A stretch of DNA of 50,513 nucleotides from Actinacidiphila paucisporea (GCF_900142575.1 NZ_FRBI01000040.1:1-50513); one strand, 5' to 3'; positions 23,609 through 35,374 are shown, counted from the first letter of the stretch. The notes: generated by a model not told the origin, from the letters alone. Numbers and translations are program-made.

Positions 23609-24237
23609 CACCTGTTACGCAGCTCGCCGCGGCACTCGCCGCCGCGACCGACGGCGGGAAGCACTCGGCGAAGGTCACCGACTGGACCGACAGGATCGGC
23701 TGGATCGTCGGCCTGGTCCTGGTCATCGGCCTGGTCTACTGGCTGATGCGGCAGGGCTGGCAGTGGCGCCGCACCCTCCAGGGCGGCCTGCCCGCCCTCC
23801 CGCAGGCACCGCAGGCCGCCGGCGAGGCCCTGCTGACGATGGACGGCCGCTACCACGGCAGCACCACCGCCGGTCAGTGGCTGGACCGGATCGTCGCCCA
23901 CGGCCTGGGCGTACGCAGCCGGGCCGCGCTCACCCTCACCGCAGAGGGCCTGGACGTGGACCGCACCGGCGCCCCCGGCTTCTTCGTCCCCACCGCCGCA
24001 CTGCGCGGCGCCCGGCTCGACAAGGGCATCGCGGGCAAGGTGCTCACCGAGGGCGGCCTGCTGGTCGTCACCTGGGAGCACGGCGGCATCCTCATCGACT
24101 CCGGCTTCCGCTCCGACCGTGCCGCGGAGCACCCGGCATGGGTCGAGCAGATCAACCGGCTCAGTGGCGACAGCGTCGTCGCCTTCACCGACACCAGGCC
24201 GGGCACCAGGCAACACGAGAAGGAAGGCGCACAATGA
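23605..24237 (+). CDS. PH-like-domain membrane protein within the pyr operon
   Basis: A 210-residue protein with one transmembrane segment near residues 31-48 (RIGWIVGLVLVIGLVYWLM), a short basic/proline linker and a C-terminal beta-rich region (GQWLDRIVAHGLGVRSRAALTLTAEGLDV ... GFFVPTAALRGARLDKGIAGK ... LLVVTWEHGGILIDSGF) that looks like the bacterial PH-like 'transporter' family of actinomycete pyr operons. It overlaps both neighbours by ATGA, so its level is tied to pyrC and carA. No enzyme motif is seen. Its role in pyrimidine synthesis, if any, is unknown. Confidence 0.82.
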   Translation: MTPVTQLAAALAAATDGGKHSAKVTDWTDRIGWIVGLVLVIGLVYWLMRQGWQWRRTLQGGLPALPQAPQAAGEALLTMDGRYHGSTTAGQWLDRIVAHGLGVRSRAALTLTAEGLDVDRTGAPGFFVPTAALRGARLDKGIAGKVLTEGGLLVVTWEHGGILIDSGFRSDRAAEHPAWVEQINRLSGDSVVAFTDTRPGTRQHEKEGAQ

Positions 24238-25359
24238 CGACCTCCACCCGGGCGGCCACCGCACCCGCCGTACTCGTACTGGAGGACGGCCGCTCCTTCC
24301 GCGGCCGCGCCTACGGAGCGGTGGGGGAGACCTTCGGCGAGGCGGTCTTCTCCACCGGCATGACCGGCTACCAGGAGACGCTGACCGACCCCTCGTACCA
24401 CCGCCAGGTGGTCGTCATGACCGCCCCGCACGTCGGCAACACCGGCGTCAACGACGAGGACCCCGAGTCGTCGCGCATCTGGGTGGCCGGCTACGTCGTA
24501 CGCGACCCCGCGCGCGTGCCGTCCAACTGGCGCTCCCGGCGCTCGCTGGACGACGAGCTGGCCGCGCAGGGCGTCGTCGGCATCAGCGGCATCGACACCC
24601 GCGCCCTGACCCGGCACCTGCGCGAACGCGGCGCGATGCGGGTCGGCATCTTCTCCGGCGAGGCGCTCGCCGACGAGGAGACCCTGCTCGCCCGGGTCAG
24701 GCAGGCCCCCGAGATGACCGGCGCCGACCTGGCCGGCGAGGTCGCCACCGAGCGGCCCTACGTCGTCCCCGCCGTCGGCGAGAAGCGCTTCACCGTCGCC
24801 GCGCTCGACCTGGGCATCAAGGGCATGACCCCGCACCGGATGGCCGAACGCGGCATCGAGGTGCACGTGCTGCCGGCCACCGCGACCGCCGAGGAGGTCT
24901 ACGCCACCGCCCCCGACGGCGTCTTCCTGTCCAACGGCCCCGGCGACCCCGCCACCGCCGACCTGACCGTCATCCGGGAGGTGCTGGAGCGCAGGACCCC
25001 GCTGTTCGGCATCTGCTTCGGCAACCAGCTGCTCGGCCGGGCGCTCGGCTTCGGCACGTACAAGCTCAAGTACGGCCACCGCGGCATCAACCAGCCCGTG
25101 CAGGACCGCGCCACCGGCAAGGTCGAGGTCACCGCGCACAACCACGGCTTCGCCGTGGACGCCCCGCTCGACCGGGTCAGCGACACCCCCTACGGGCGCG
25201 CCGAGGTCAGCCACGTCTGCCTCAACGACCAGGTGGTCGAGGGGCTGCGGCTGCTCGACCGGCCGGCCTTCAGCGTCCAGTACCACCCCGAGGCCGCCGC
25301 GGGCCCGCACGACGCCGCGTATCTGTTCGACCGCTTCACTCAGCTCATGGAGGCCCAGC

Positions 25360-25367
<8 letters not shown>
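24234..25367 (+). CDS. carA: Carbamoyl-phosphate synthase small (glutaminase) subunit
   Basis: Releases ammonia from glutamine for CarB. The 377-residue protein has the CarA N-terminal domain (AVFSTGMTGYQETLTDPSY) and a class I glutaminase domain with nucleophile C261 in PLFGICFGNQLLGRALGF and the catalytic His-Glu in SVQYHPEAA. The residue after the Cys loop is N (FGNQ) rather than the common H (LGHQ); I recall this from other Streptomyces CarA proteins, so it is not read as a lesion. ATG 24234 overlaps the preceding stop; carB overlaps its end by 8 bases. Confidence 0.97.
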
Positions 25368-28671
<3,304 letters not shown>

Positions 28672-28678
28672 CGGCCCC

Positions 28679-28706
28679 GGGCGCCCCCCTACGCAGGGGG
28701 GCGCCC
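28679..28706 (+). terminator. Terminator after carB
   Basis: Perfect 11-bp stem GGGCGCCCCCC / GGGGGGCGCCC with a 6-nt TACGCA loop, 7 bp after the carB stop and without a T-run. It could reduce read-through from pyrR-carB into pyrD-pyrF. Confidence 0.75.
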
Positions 28707-28718
28707 TTACCCAGGTGG

Positions 28719-28864
28719 GCGCCCCCCAGGGGCGCGGGGAACTGCGCGCTCAGCCGGCCACCGGCCGGTGGTCCGGATCGGGCCGAACACCTCCTTCGGA
28801 CCGGTGGCGACCCGCGCCCCGGTGCTGGGTTGCTCGCCCAGTCCCCCGCGCCCCTAGGGGGTAC
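28719..28864. repeat. Dispersed inverted-repeat element, copy 2
   Basis: Left arm from about 28719 (CCAGGGGCGCGGGGAACTGC, then GCG) and right arm 28831-28864 (CGCCCAGTCCCCCGCGCCCC, then TAGGGGG) are diverged reverse complements. The loop contains GGCCACCGGCCGGTGG and CCGGATCGGGCC/GGACCGGTGG palindromes. Same core as the element after aroQ. It lies between carB and pyrD. Confidence 0.7.
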
Positions 28865-28911
28865 GGCACCCCCTTGCGGAAGGGGCACCGCACAACGAGA
28901 CAAGGCGAGGC

Positions 28912-30021
28912 ATGTACCACCTGTTCTTTCGGCTGGTCTTCCGGCGGATGGACGCCGAGAAGGCGCATCACCTGGCGTTCAGGTGGATCCGCGCCGTCGC
29001 GCGGATCCCTGGACTGCGGGCACTCGTGCGTGCCGTGCTGGCCCCGCGCAGGCCCGGCCTGCGCACGGTGGCGTTCGGGCGCGAGATGCCGGGCCCGTTC
29101 GGCCTGGCGGCCGGCTTCGACAAGAACGCCGTCGCGATCGACGGCATGGCGATGCTCGGGTTCGACCACGTCGAGATCGGCACCGTGACCGCGCGGCAGC
29201 AGTCGGGCAACCCGACCCCGCGGCTGTTCCGGCTGGTGGGGGATCGGGCGCTGATCAACCGGATGGGCTTCAACAACGACGGCTCCGCCGCGGTCGCCGC
29301 CCGGCTCGCCGCGCGGCGCACCGTCTTCCCGACGACCGTGGGCGTCAACATCGGCAAGACGAAGGTCGTCCCCGAGGGTGAGGCCGTACAGGACTACGTC
29401 ACCTCCGCCGAGCGGCTGGCGCGCCATGCCGACTACCTGGTCGTGAACGTGTCGTCGCCGAACACCCCGGGCCTGCGCGATCTGCAGGCCACCGAGGCGC
29501 TGCGGCCGCTGCTCGCGGCCGTACGCGAGGCCGCCGACCACTGCGCCGACGGCCGTCGCGTGCCGCTGCTGGTGAAGATCGCGCCCGACCTCGCCGACGC
29601 GGACGTGGACGCGGTCGCCGACCTCGCCGTGGAGCTGGGGCTCGACGGCATCATCGCCACGAACACCACGATCGCCCGCGAAGGCCTCGGCCTCACCTCG
29701 GACCCGGCGGTGGTCGCGCAGGGCGGCGGGCTGTCGGGGGCGCCGCTGGCGGACCGCTCGCTGGAGGTGCTGCGGCGGCTGTACGCCCGGGTCGGCGACC
29801 GGATCACCCTGGTCGGCGTCGGCGGTGTCACGACCGCCGAGGACGCCTGGCAACGCATCCTCGCCGGTGCCACCCTGGTCCAGGGATACAGCGCCTTCAT
29901 CTACCAGGGACCGCTGTGGATGCGGGCGGTCCACAAGGGCCTGGCGGCCCGGCTGGCCGCGAGCCCCTACGCCACCCTCGCCGACGCGGTCGGCGCCGAC
30001 ACCAGGAAGGTCACCCCGTGA
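28912..30021 (+). CDS. pyrD: Dihydroorotate dehydrogenase (quinone), class 2
   Basis: Oxidises dihydroorotate to orotate with FMN, passing electrons to membrane quinone. The 369-residue protein starts with an amphipathic membrane-association segment (MYHLFFRLVFRRMDAEKAHH), then PFGLAAGFDKNAVAIDGM, HVEIGTVTARQQSGNPTPRL, NRMGFNNDG, NVSSPNTPGLRDLQ and GVGGVTTAEDAWQRILAGA. This is the class 2 quinone-dependent architecture. ATG 28912 has GGCGAGG directly upstream. The 240-bp gap before it holds a terminator and a repeat, so it may also have its own promoter. Confidence 0.96.
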   Translation: MYHLFFRLVFRRMDAEKAHHLAFRWIRAVARIPGLRALVRAVLAPRRPGLRTVAFGREMPGPFGLAAGFDKNAVAIDGMAMLGFDHVEIGTVTARQQSGNPTPRLFRLVGDRALINRMGFNNDGSAAVAARLAARRTVFPTTVGVNIGKTKVVPEGEAVQDYVTSAERLARHADYLVVNVSSPNTPGLRDLQATEALRPLLAAVREAADHCADGRRVPLLVKIAPDLADADVDAVADLAVELGLDGIIATNTTIAREGLGLTSDPAVVAQGGGLSGAPLADRSLEVLRRLYARVGDRITLVGVGGVTTAEDAWQRILAGATLVQGYSAFIYQGPLWMRAVHKGLAARLAASPYATLADAVGADTRKVTP

Positions 30022-30866
30022 CGACCGAGCGGCAGGAAGACTTCGGCGCGCGGCTGCGCCGCGCCATTGACACCCGCGGACAGCTGTGCGTCGGCATCGA
30101 CCCGCACGCCTCGCTGCTGGCCGACTGGGGTCTGGGCGACGGTGTCGGGGGCCTGGAGCGCTTCACCATGACCGTGGTGGAGGCGCTGGGGGAGCAGGTC
30201 GCGGTCCTCAAACCGCAGTCCGCGTTCTTCGAGCGCTTCGGCTCGCGCGGTGTCGCCGTCCTGGAGCGGGCGGTGGCGGCCGCACGGCAGGCGGGCGCGC
30301 TGGTGCTGATGGACGCCAAGCGCGGCGACATCGGCTCGACCATGGCCGCGTACGCCGCCACGTACCTGGACAAGGACTCTCCGCTGTTCAGCGACGCGCT
30401 CACCGTCAGCCCCTACCTCGGCTTCGGCTCGCTGCGGCCGGCGCTGGACGCGGCGCGGATCTCCGGTTCCGGCGTCTTCGTGCTCGCGCTGACCTCGAAC
30501 CCGGAGGGCGCGCAGGTCCAGCGGGCGACGGCGGCGGACGGCCGGACGGTCGCGCAGCTGGTGCTGGACGACATCAGGGCGGAGAACGCCGGCGCGGCCC
30601 CGTTGGGCTCGGTCGGCGCGGTGGTCGGCGCGACGCTGGGCGAGGCGGGCGTGGACCTGGCGGTCAACGGCCCGCTGCTGGCCCCCGGCGTCGGCGCCCA
30701 GGGCGCGACGCCCGCGGACCTGCCCGGGGTCTTCGGCGCGGCGCTGGGCGACGTCCTGCCGAGTGTGAGCCGCGGCGTGCTCAGGCACGGTCCCGACGCG
30801 GCCGCGCTGCGTGCCGCGGCGCTGCGCTATGCCGACGAGGTGCGCGCGGCCGTCGAAGGGGCCTGA
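30018..30866 (+). CDS. pyrF: Orotidine 5'-phosphate decarboxylase (type 2)
   Basis: Last step to UMP. The 282-residue TIM-barrel protein has CVGIDPHASLL at the N terminus, AVLKPQSAFFERFGSRGV, the catalytic LVLMDAKRGDIGSTMAAYA and a C-terminal SVGAVVGATLGEAGV ... GPLLAPGVGAQGATPADL phosphate-binding region, typical of the longer actinobacterial type. GTG 30018 overlaps the pyrD stop. It completes pyrR-B-C-(PH)-carA-carB-pyrD-pyrF. Confidence 0.96.
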   Translation: MTTERQEDFGARLRRAIDTRGQLCVGIDPHASLLADWGLGDGVGGLERFTMTVVEALGEQVAVLKPQSAFFERFGSRGVAVLERAVAAARQAGALVLMDAKRGDIGSTMAAYAATYLDKDSPLFSDALTVSPYLGFGSLRPALDAARISGSGVFVLALTSNPEGAQVQRATAADGRTVAQLVLDDIRAENAGAAPLGSVGAVVGATLGEAGVDLAVNGPLLAPGVGAQGATPADLPGVFGAALGDVLPSVSRGVLRHGPDAAALRAAALRYADEVRAAVEGA

Positions 30867-31189
30867 AGACGATCTCCGCAAGGCCCGAAGGGCGGGGCAA
30901 TAGTGCGGTAATACCCTCCGGTAATACGGTCGAATATCGAACCGAAAAAGGGCCGCTTTCAACCACCTGCGGCATTGGGCTCGCGACCTGTTCCGCTATG
31001 TCCCAAATATCCCCTCGGATCAAGGCTGACCAGGACTTTTCGACTGTTCTCGCTGACTTGAGCCGTCCGGACCGCTAGTCTCCGACAGGAGCGCGCAGTT
31101 CACCCGCGCGGCTCTTCATCCCGCAGGTGCGGGGTGAGTGTGTTTCACACGGTCCATATCCGATGCTCTACATCCGAGGTGACGTAGGC
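30867..31189 (+). promoter_or_regulatory. pyrF-sIHF intergenic region: repeats, candidate promoter, leader hairpins
   Basis: 323 bases without a gene. CGGTAATAC occurs twice as a 13-bp-spaced direct repeat (30906-30914, 30919-30927), followed by a locally AT-rich stretch (GTCGAATATCGAACCGAAAA). CTGACT then TAGTCT 18 bp downstream (ending at 31079) is a plausible promoter for sIHF. The ensuing leader of about 105 nt contains GTGTG-TTT-CACAC (31138-31150) and a CCCGCA/TGCGGG stem (about 31120-31133). GAGGT at 31176-31180 is the likely ribosome binding site. Confidence 0.5.
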
Positions 31190-31513
31190 GTGGCTCTTCC
31201 GCCCCTTACCCCTGAACAGCGCGCTGCCGCGCTCGAAAAGGCCGCCGCGGCTCGCCGGGAGCGCGCCGAGGTCAAGAACCGGCTCAAGCACTCCGGCGCC
31301 TCCCTTCACGAGGTCATCAAGCAAGGCCAGGAGAACGACGTCATCGGCAAGATGAAGGTCTCCGCCCTGCTCGAATCCCTCCCCGGTGTCGGGAAAGTGC
31401 GCGCCAAGCAGATCATGGAACGGCTCGGCATCTCCGAGAGCCGCCGAGTGCGCGGTCTTGGCTCGAACCAGATCGCGTCCCTGGAGCGCGAGTTCGGCGG
31501 TACCCCCGCCTGA
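31190..31513 (+). CDS. sihF: Streptomyces integration host factor (sIHF)
   Basis: Actinobacterial nucleoid-associated protein, 107 residues and unrelated to E. coli IHF, that shapes DNA topology, sporulation and antibiotic production. The sequence A-L-P-P-L-T-P-E-Q-R-A-A-A-L-E-K begins with a long helix rich in Ala/Arg and ends in the helix-two-turns-helix segment LLESLPGVGKVRAKQIMERLGISESRRVRGLG. GTG 31190 gives the known length; an in-frame upstream GTG at 31127 would add 21 unrelated residues. It has its own long leader. Confidence 0.96.
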   Translation: MALPPLTPEQRAAALEKAAAARRERAEVKNRLKHSGASLHEVIKQGQENDVIGKMKVSALLESLPGVGKVRAKQIMERLGISESRRVRGLGSNQIASLEREFGGTPA

Positions 31514-31538
31514 GGTCCCGGTACCTCCGGGAACCAGG

Positions 31539-31544
31539 GATAAT
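31539..31544 (+). promoter_or_regulatory. Candidate -10 (GATAAT) for leaderless gmk
   Basis: GATAAT lies 6 nt before the gmk ATG. A CCCGG/CCGGG stem (about 31518-31531) between sIHF and this element may end the sIHF transcript. Confidence 0.5.
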
Positions 31545-31550
31545 CGCTCC

Positions 31551-32174
31551 ATGAGCTATGCAGTCTCCCGGGGGGCAACGCGCCCCCTCGCTTCGCAGGG
31601 GGTCGCCCCGACCCCCCCGGTCAGACGTCCGCGGCTGACCGTGCTCTCCGGCCCCTCAGGGGTCGGCAAGAGCACGGTCGTCGCACATCTGCGCACGGTG
31701 CATCCCGAGGTCTGGCTCTCGGTGTCGGCGACCACCCGCAAACCGCGCCCCGGCGAACAGCACGGTGTGCAGTATTTCTTCGTCGACGACGACGAGTTCG
31801 ACAAACTCGTCGCGAACGGCGAACTCCTGGAGTGGGCCGAATTCGCCGGTCACCGCTACGGCACACCCCGCCGGGCGGTGCTCGACAAGCTCGGCGCGGG
31901 CGAGCCGGTGCTGCTGGAGATCGACCTCCAGGGCGCCCGGCTCGTGCGCGAGTCGATGCCCGACGCCCACCTGGTCTTCCTCGCCCCGCCCAGCTGGGAC
32001 GAGCTGGTCCGCCGGCTCACCGGGCGCGGTACCGAGTCGCCCGAGGTGATCGAGCGCCGGCTGGCCGCCGCCCGCGTCGAACTGGCCGCCGAGTCCGAGT
32101 TCGACCGGACCCTTGTCAACACCTCCGTCGAGGATGTAGCACGTGAGCTGCTAGCCTTGATGGAGATTGTCTGA
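31551..32174 (+). CDS. gmk: Guanylate kinase
   Basis: Phosphorylates GMP to GDP. A 207-residue protein with a 28-residue unstructured N terminus, then LTVLSGPSGVGKSTVVAHL (P-loop), SVSATTRKPRPGEQHGVQYFF (GMP-binding), LLEWAEFAGHRYGTP, VLLEIDLQGARLVRE and LTGRGTESPEVIERRL. ATG 31551 lacks a Shine-Dalgarno, and GATAAT (31539-31544) ends 6 nt upstream, so it is likely leaderless. It is followed by rpoZ after 69 bp. Confidence 0.96.
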   Translation: MSYAVSRGATRPLASQGVAPTPPVRRPRLTVLSGPSGVGKSTVVAHLRTVHPEVWLSVSATTRKPRPGEQHGVQYFFVDDDEFDKLVANGELLEWAEFAGHRYGTPRRAVLDKLGAGEPVLLEIDLQGARLVRESMPDAHLVFLAPPSWDELVRRLTGRGTESPEVIERRLAAARVELAAESEFDRTLVNTSVEDVARELLALMEIV

Positions 32175-32195
32175 ACGGTCTATGTGTTCGTCCCC

Positions 32196-32211
32196 GCCGG
32201 CCTTCGCCGGC
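32196..32211 (+). terminator. Short hairpin between gmk and rpoZ
   Basis: GCCGGC-CTTC-GCCGGC, a 6-bp stem with a 4-nt loop, lies 22 bp after gmk and 33 bp before rpoZ. It may attenuate rather than end transcription. Confidence 0.45.
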
Positions 32212-32243
32212 AGGCACCATCAATCAGTAGGGGTAGGTAGCGC

Positions 32244-32516
32244 GTGTCCTCTTCCATCAGCACGCCCGAGGGCATCATCAACCCGCCGATCGACGAGCTG
32301 CTCGAAGCCACCGACTCCAAGTACAGCCTGGTGATCTACGCGGCCAAGCGCGCCCGCCAGATCAACGCGTATTACTCCCAGCTCGGCGAAGGCCTGCTGG
32401 AGTACGTCGGTCCCCTGGTGGACACCCACGTCCACGAGAAGCCGCTCTCGATCGCGCTGCGCGAGATCAACGCGGGTCTGCTGACCTCGGAGGCCGTGGA
32501 CGCCCCCGCGCACTGA
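32244..32516 (+). CDS. rpoZ: RNA polymerase omega subunit
   Basis: Assembly/stability subunit of RNA polymerase. The 90-residue protein contains the omega core NPPIDELLEATDSKYSLVIYAAKRARQINAYY followed by EYVGPLVDTHVHEKPLSIALREINAGLL. GTG 32244 has GTAGGGGTAGG upstream. The gmk-rpoZ-coaBC order is the usual bacterial one. A strong terminator follows. Confidence 0.97.
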   Translation: MSSSISTPEGIINPPIDELLEATDSKYSLVIYAAKRARQINAYYSQLGEGLLEYVGPLVDTHVHEKPLSIALREINAGLLTSEAVDAPAH

Positions 32517-32533
32517 GCGCTCGTACGACATTG

Positions 32534-32566
32534 CACAGGCCCGGCGGCGCGACCGCCGGGCCTGTG
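32534..32566 (+). terminator. Strong terminator after rpoZ
   Basis: Perfect 14-bp stem CACAGGCCCGGCGG / CCGCCGGGCCTGTG with a 5-nt CGCGA loop, 18 bp after the rpoZ stop and before coaBC. Confidence 0.85.
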
Positions 32567-32612
32567 GTGTGTCATGGGACGAGCGGTTCCTTCGACACCG
32601 GCGGGAGAGACG

Positions 32613-33881
32613 ATGACGCGCGAGGCCGACGACGGGCGCAGGGCGGACGGCAGGCCACGGGTGGTGCTCGGGGTGAGCGGCGGCATCGCCGCCTACAAGG
32701 CCTGCGAGCTGCTGCGCCGGCTCAGCGAGTCCGGGCACGACGTCACGGTGGTGCCGACCGCTTCCGCCCTGCACTTCGTCGGCGAGGCCACCTGGTCCGC
32801 GCTGTCCGGCAACCCCGTCTCCACCCGGGTCTGGGACGGCGTCCACGAGGTGCCGCACGTGAGGATCGGCCAGCACGCGGACCTGGTGGTGGTCGCCCCC
32901 GCCACCGCGGACCTGCTCGCCAGGGCCGCCCACGGCCTGGCCGACGACCTGCTCACCAACACCCTGCTCACCGCCCGCTGCCCGGTCGTCTTCGCGCCCG
33001 CCATGCACACCGAGATGTGGGAGCACCCCGCCACCCGGGAGAACGTCGCGACCCTGCGCCGCCGCGGCGCCGTGGTGATCGAGCCCGCGGTCGGCCGGCT
33101 CACCGGCGTCGACACCGGCAAGGGCAGGCTGCCCGACCCCGCCGAGATCTACGAGGTCTGCCGCCAGGTGATGGCCCGCGGCACCCTGCCGCGCGACCTG
33201 GCCGGACGCCATGTGGTGATCAGCGCCGGCGGCACCAGGGAGCCGCTGGACCCGGTGCGCTTCCTCGGCAACCGCTCCTCGGGCAAGCAGGGCTACGCGC
33301 TGGCCCGTACCGCGGTCGCCCGCGGCGCCCGGGTGACGCTCGTCGCCGCCAACGCCGCGCTGCCCGACCCGGCGGGCGCCGAGGTCGTGACGGTCGGCAC
33401 CGCGGCGCAGCTGCGCGAGGCCGTGCTCAAGGCCGCGGGTGACGCCGACGTGGTCGTGATGGCCGCCGCCGTCGCCGATTTCCGGCCGGCCGCCTACGCC
33501 ACCGCCAAGATCAAGAAGAAGGACGGCGAGGAGCCCGCGCCGATCGCGCTGACCCGCAACGCCGACATCCTCGCCGAGCTGTCCACCGGCCGGCCGCGTG
33601 CGGGGCAGCTGGTCGTCGGCTTCGCCGCCGAGACCGACGACGTCCTCGCCAACGGCCGCGCCAAGCTCGCCCGCAAGGGCTGCGACCTGCTGGTCGTCAA
33701 CGAGGTGGGGGAGCAGCGGGCCTTCGGCAGCGAGGACAACGAGGCGGTGGTCCTCGGCGCCGACGGCAGCCGGACCGCGGTGCCCTTCGGCCCCAAGGAA
33801 GCCCTCGCCGACACGGTCTGGGACCTGGTCGCCGCCAGGCTGCCGACGGGTACCGAACGGAATTCCTCCGACCGGGTGTAG
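32613..33881 (+). CDS. coaBC: Bifunctional phosphopantothenoylcysteine decarboxylase / synthase
   Basis: Two steps of coenzyme A synthesis. The N-terminal flavoprotein CoaC half begins VVLGVSGGIAAYKACELLRRL and has PTASALHFVGEATW and FAPAMHTEMWEHPATRENV; the usual PAMN is PAMH here, which I recall from mycobacterial CoaBC. GRLTGVDTGKGRLPDP links to the CoaB half (HVVISAGGTREPLDPVRFLG, NRSSGKQGYALA, AAAVADFRPAAYATAKIKKK). ATG 32613 has GGGAGA 5 nt upstream; ATG 32574 lacks one. 422 residues. Confidence 0.95.
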   Translation: MTREADDGRRADGRPRVVLGVSGGIAAYKACELLRRLSESGHDVTVVPTASALHFVGEATWSALSGNPVSTRVWDGVHEVPHVRIGQHADLVVVAPATADLLARAAHGLADDLLTNTLLTARCPVVFAPAMHTEMWEHPATRENVATLRRRGAVVIEPAVGRLTGVDTGKGRLPDPAEIYEVCRQVMARGTLPRDLAGRHVVISAGGTREPLDPVRFLGNRSSGKQGYALARTAVARGARVTLVAANAALPDPAGAEVVTVGTAAQLREAVLKAAGDADVVVMAAAVADFRPAAYATAKIKKKDGEEPAPIALTRNADILAELSTGRPRAGQLVVGFAAETDDVLANGRAKLARKGCDLLVVNEVGEQRAFGSEDNEAVVLGADGSRTAVPFGPKEALADTVWDLVAARLPTGTERNSSDRV

Positions 33882-34093
33882 TAAAGCGGGCAATTCACTC
33901 GATATGGTGTCGGTACGGGACTGATCGTCGTACCGTCGGAGGCGGCGACGCGAGTGCCGGCATATCCAAAGAACGAGATGCCGTGCCCGTACGAGCGGCG
34001 CGACCGATAAACTGGCGGCGGAGTGCCGGGCGCAGCCCTGTGCGCACTCCGCCAAAGATCTAGCCAGCAGCCGCTGCAACCCCAGGGAGCGAT
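33882..34093 (+). promoter_or_regulatory. Structured leader region upstream of metK
   Basis: 212 bases with three stems: GGTACG/CGTACC (33913-33935, possible coaBC terminator), GGCAT/ATGCC (about 33958-33982), and GGCGGAGTGC (34017-34026) with GCACTCCGCC (34044-34053) enclosing GGGC-GCA-GCCC. TAAACT (34008-34013) is a candidate -10, so the last stem would be in the metK leader. I do not see the core motifs of the SAM riboswitch classes I know. AGGGAGCGAT supplies the ribosome binding site. Confidence 0.45.
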
Positions 34094-35317
34094 GTGTCCC
34101 GCCGCCTCTTCACCTCGGAGTCCGTCACCGAGGGCCACCCAGACAAGATCGCTGACCAGATCAGTGACACGATCCTCGACGCACTCCTGACGGCCGACCC
34201 GGCATCCCGGGTCGCCGTGGAGACGATGATCACAACCGGCCAGGTGCATATCGCGGGCGAGGTGACGACGACCGCCTACGCGGACATCGCCACCCTGGTA
34301 CGCAACAAGATCCTCGACATCGGGTACGACTCGTCCAAGAAGGGCTTCGACGGCGCCTCCTGCGGCGTCTCGGTGTCCATCGGCGCGCAGTCCCCCGACA
34401 TCGCGCAGGGCGTCGACACCGCGTACGAGAAGCGGGTCGAGGGCGCCGCGGGCGACAGCGCCGGCGACGACCTGGACAAGCAGGGCGCCGGCGACCAGGG
34501 CCTGATGTTCGGCTACGCGTCCGACGAGACGCCCGAGCTGATGCCGCTGCCGATCACCCTGGCGCACCGGCTCTCCAGGCGCCTCACCGAGGTCCGCAAG
34601 AACGGCACCATCCCGTACCTGCGCCCCGACGGCAAGACCCAGGTCACCATCGAGTACGACGGCGACAAGGCCGTCCGCCTCGACACCGTCGTGGTCTCCT
34701 CGCAGCACGCCTCCGACATCGATCTGGAGTCGCTGCTCGCCCCCGACATCCGCGAGTTCGTGGTCGAGGTCGAGCTGAAGGCCCTCCTGGACGACGGCAT
34801 CAAGCTCGACACCGAGGGCTACAAGCTGCTGGTCAACCCGACCGGGCGGTTCGAGATCGGCGGCCCGATGGGTGACGCGGGCCTCACCGGGCGGAAGATC
34901 ATCATCGACACCTACGGCGGCATGGCCCGCCACGGCGGCGGTGCCTTCTCCGGCAAGGACCCGTCCAAGGTCGACCGCTCCGCCGCCTACGCGATGCGCT
35001 GGGTCGCGAAGAACGTGGTGGCGGCCGGCCTCGCCGCCCGCTGCGAGGTCCAGGTCGCCTACGCCATCGGCAAGGCCGAGCCCGTGGGCCTCTTCGTGGA
35101 GACCTTCGGCACCGAGAGTGTCGACGTCGAGAAGATCGAGCAGGCCATCTCCCAGGTCTTCGACCTGCGCCCGGCCGCGATCATCCGCGACCTCGACCTC
35201 CTGCGGCCGATCTACGGCCAGACGGCGGCCTACGGCCACTTCGGCCGCGAGCTTCCCGACTTCACCTGGGAGCGCAAGGACCGCGTCGACGCGCTTCGCT
35301 CGGCCGCGGGCCTGTAG
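34094..35317 (+). CDS. metK: S-adenosylmethionine synthetase
   Basis: Makes SAM from methionine and ATP. The 407-residue protein has FTSESVTEGHPDKIADQISD, the GAGDQGLMFGYA motif, DGKTQVTIEYD, FEIGGPMGDAGLTGRKIIID, GGGAFSGKDPSKVDRSAAY and a C-terminal YGHFGRELPDFTWERKDRVD. GTG 34094. Followed by an inverted repeat, then priA 184 bp downstream. Confidence 0.98.
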   Translation: MSRRLFTSESVTEGHPDKIADQISDTILDALLTADPASRVAVETMITTGQVHIAGEVTTTAYADIATLVRNKILDIGYDSSKKGFDGASCGVSVSIGAQSPDIAQGVDTAYEKRVEGAAGDSAGDDLDKQGAGDQGLMFGYASDETPELMPLPITLAHRLSRRLTEVRKNGTIPYLRPDGKTQVTIEYDGDKAVRLDTVVVSSQHASDIDLESLLAPDIREFVVEVELKALLDDGIKLDTEGYKLLVNPTGRFEIGGPMGDAGLTGRKIIIDTYGGMARHGGGAFSGKDPSKVDRSAAYAMRWVAKNVVAAGLAARCEVQVAYAIGKAEPVGLFVETFGTESVDVEKIEQAISQVFDLRPAAIIRDLDLLRPIYGQTAAYGHFGRELPDFTWERKDRVDALRSAAGL

Positions 35318-35374
35318 GGACGTAGGACCGCCCCTCGCGGCGGGCACGTCGCCTGCCGCACCGTCGTGACCGAT

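Noticed and set aside
25014..25028. Loss of function in CarA because FGNQ replaces LGHQ
   Set aside because: Nucleophile and catalytic His-Glu are present and I recall the same FGNQ in other Streptomyces CarA proteins.
31127..31189. Longer start for sIHF (GTG 31127)
   Set aside because: It adds 21 residues not seen in the known 107-residue protein, and GTG 31190 has a suitable ribosome binding site.
33882..34093. SAM riboswitch upstream of metK
   Set aside because: Stems are present but none of the conserved core sequences of the SAM classes I know could be found; kept as an unassigned structured leader.
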